A stretch of 5,522 nt of DNA from Anaerolineales bacterium. Its GTDB lineage: Bacteria > Chloroflexota > Anaerolineae > Anaerolineales > UBA6663. The notes beneath the pieces are model-generated. The model was not told the DNA's origin and did no database searches. It saw only the letters and a list, made by a program, of their open reading frames with translations. A program made the translations under genes and the position numbers. Shown here piece by piece: positions 5,112 to 5,522 of the stretch. The stretch is taken from the NCBI GenBank assembly GCA_016789245.1, contig JAEURM010000152.1, forward strand, positions 1 to 5,522, written 5' to 3'. Every line of letters starts with the position of its first letter. The stretch's first letter is position 1.

Positions 5112-5522
5112 ATGGATATTGTAATTCGCAAACTTAATTTAGCGGGTGAAGAAACCTACCGCTGGTCTGGCCGGGTGCTGGTGCGCACGGAAACCGCCGT
5201 CACCGTGGAAGCCATCTTCACCCGGGCCGCGCGGCTAGAACTCGGCTACACCACATTAGAGCACGGTGACCATTTTATAGAGCACTTCTTCACTGACCGT
5301 TGGTATAACGTGTATGAAATTTACGCTGTGGGCACAGGCGCACTCAGAGGTTGGTATTGCAATATCACTCGCCCAGCACAAATTTCAGAAGCTGAGCTTG
5401 TTCAAGTAGATTTGGCGTTGGATGTATGGGTGAATGTGGATGGAACCAGCTTGGTGCTGGATGAGGAGGAATTTGCCGCCCTGCCGCTGAGTGAGGCGGA
5501 ACGCCACGCCGCCTACGCCGCC
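5112..5522 (+). CDS. DUF402-family protein, 3'-truncated by the window edge
   Basis: The frame is open from the start to the last base (137 codons, no stop in the window). The sequence fits DUF402: [11 protein letters not shown] (16-26), then [34 protein letters not shown] and VLDEEEF. The acidic residues in these motifs are the metal ligands expected in the family. Characterised members (FomD and the staphylococcal Ntdp type) are metal-dependent nucleoside di/triphosphate or CMP-phosphonate hydrolases, so a nucleotide phosphohydrolase is a reasonable guess. The substrate cannot be told. The start is uncertain: in-frame ATGs occur at 5097, 5109 and 5112, and only a weak GGCGAG (5103-5108) precedes the last two. 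TATGCT (5096-5101) could be a -10 giving a leaderless message starting at or near 5109. It is divergent from the nitroreductase gene, with no evident tie to thiamine. Confidence 0.85.
   Translation, partial: MDIVIRKLNLAGEETYRWSGRVLVRTETAVTVEAIFTRAARLELGYTTLEHGDHFIEHFFTDRWYNVYEIYAVGTGALRGWYCNITRPAQISEAELVQVDLALDVWVNVDGTSLVLDEEEFAALPLSEAERHAAYAA

Noticed and set aside
1..5522. A previously undescribed defence, mobile or CRISPR-type system
   Set aside because: No direct-repeat array, integrase, transposase, nuclease or toxin-antitoxin pair is visible. All full-length genes belong to recognised families, and only the first gene lacks any functional assignment.

Overview
The window looks like bacterial chromosome from an environmental, probably Gram-negative-like or Chloroflexota-type lineage. 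This assignment is an inference. It rests on a thiN-type thiamine pyrophosphokinase in one operon with an NMT1/THI5-like transporter, a DUF402 gene, and a GC-rich body broken by short 'cgcaaagaacgc / gcgttctctgcg' repeat text. No rRNA, tRNA, transposase, CRISPR array or phage gene is visible. The central locus is thiamine salvage rather than a clearly new system.

Layout. Positions 1-825 hold the 3' part of an AT-richer gene of unknown function on the + strand. It has a DUF4274-like segment at the left edge and a possible DUF3806-like C-terminus. Positions 826-1111 are a non-coding control region. In order it contains a sigma70-like promoter, a TPP (THI-box) riboswitch aptamer, a strong intrinsic terminator with a C(UCCG)G tetraloop, and a 17-bp inverted repeat whose right arm covers the likely ribosome binding site of the next gene.

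Positions 1112-4415 hold a tight four-gene + strand operon: thiN (thiamine pyrophosphokinase), then a thiX-like permease, a thiY-like lipoprotein and a thiZ-like ATPase. The three transporter genes make a complete ABC importer. The riboswitch would shut the operon down when TPP is abundant. The importer brings in thiamine or a pyrimidine precursor, and ThiN makes the TPP that is sensed. Three tandem 8-bp repeats, with a fourth degenerate copy that forms the Shine-Dalgarno, precede thiY. thiY and thiZ overlap by one base.

Positions 4425-5081 on the - strand hold a nitroreductase-superfamily flavoprotein. It carries the Glu/Tyr/Lys substrate-lid spacing of iodotyrosine deiodinase. It converges on thiZ with a 9-nt gap. 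From about 5112 to the right edge runs a divergent, truncated DUF402-family gene, with only about 30 nt between the two start codons.
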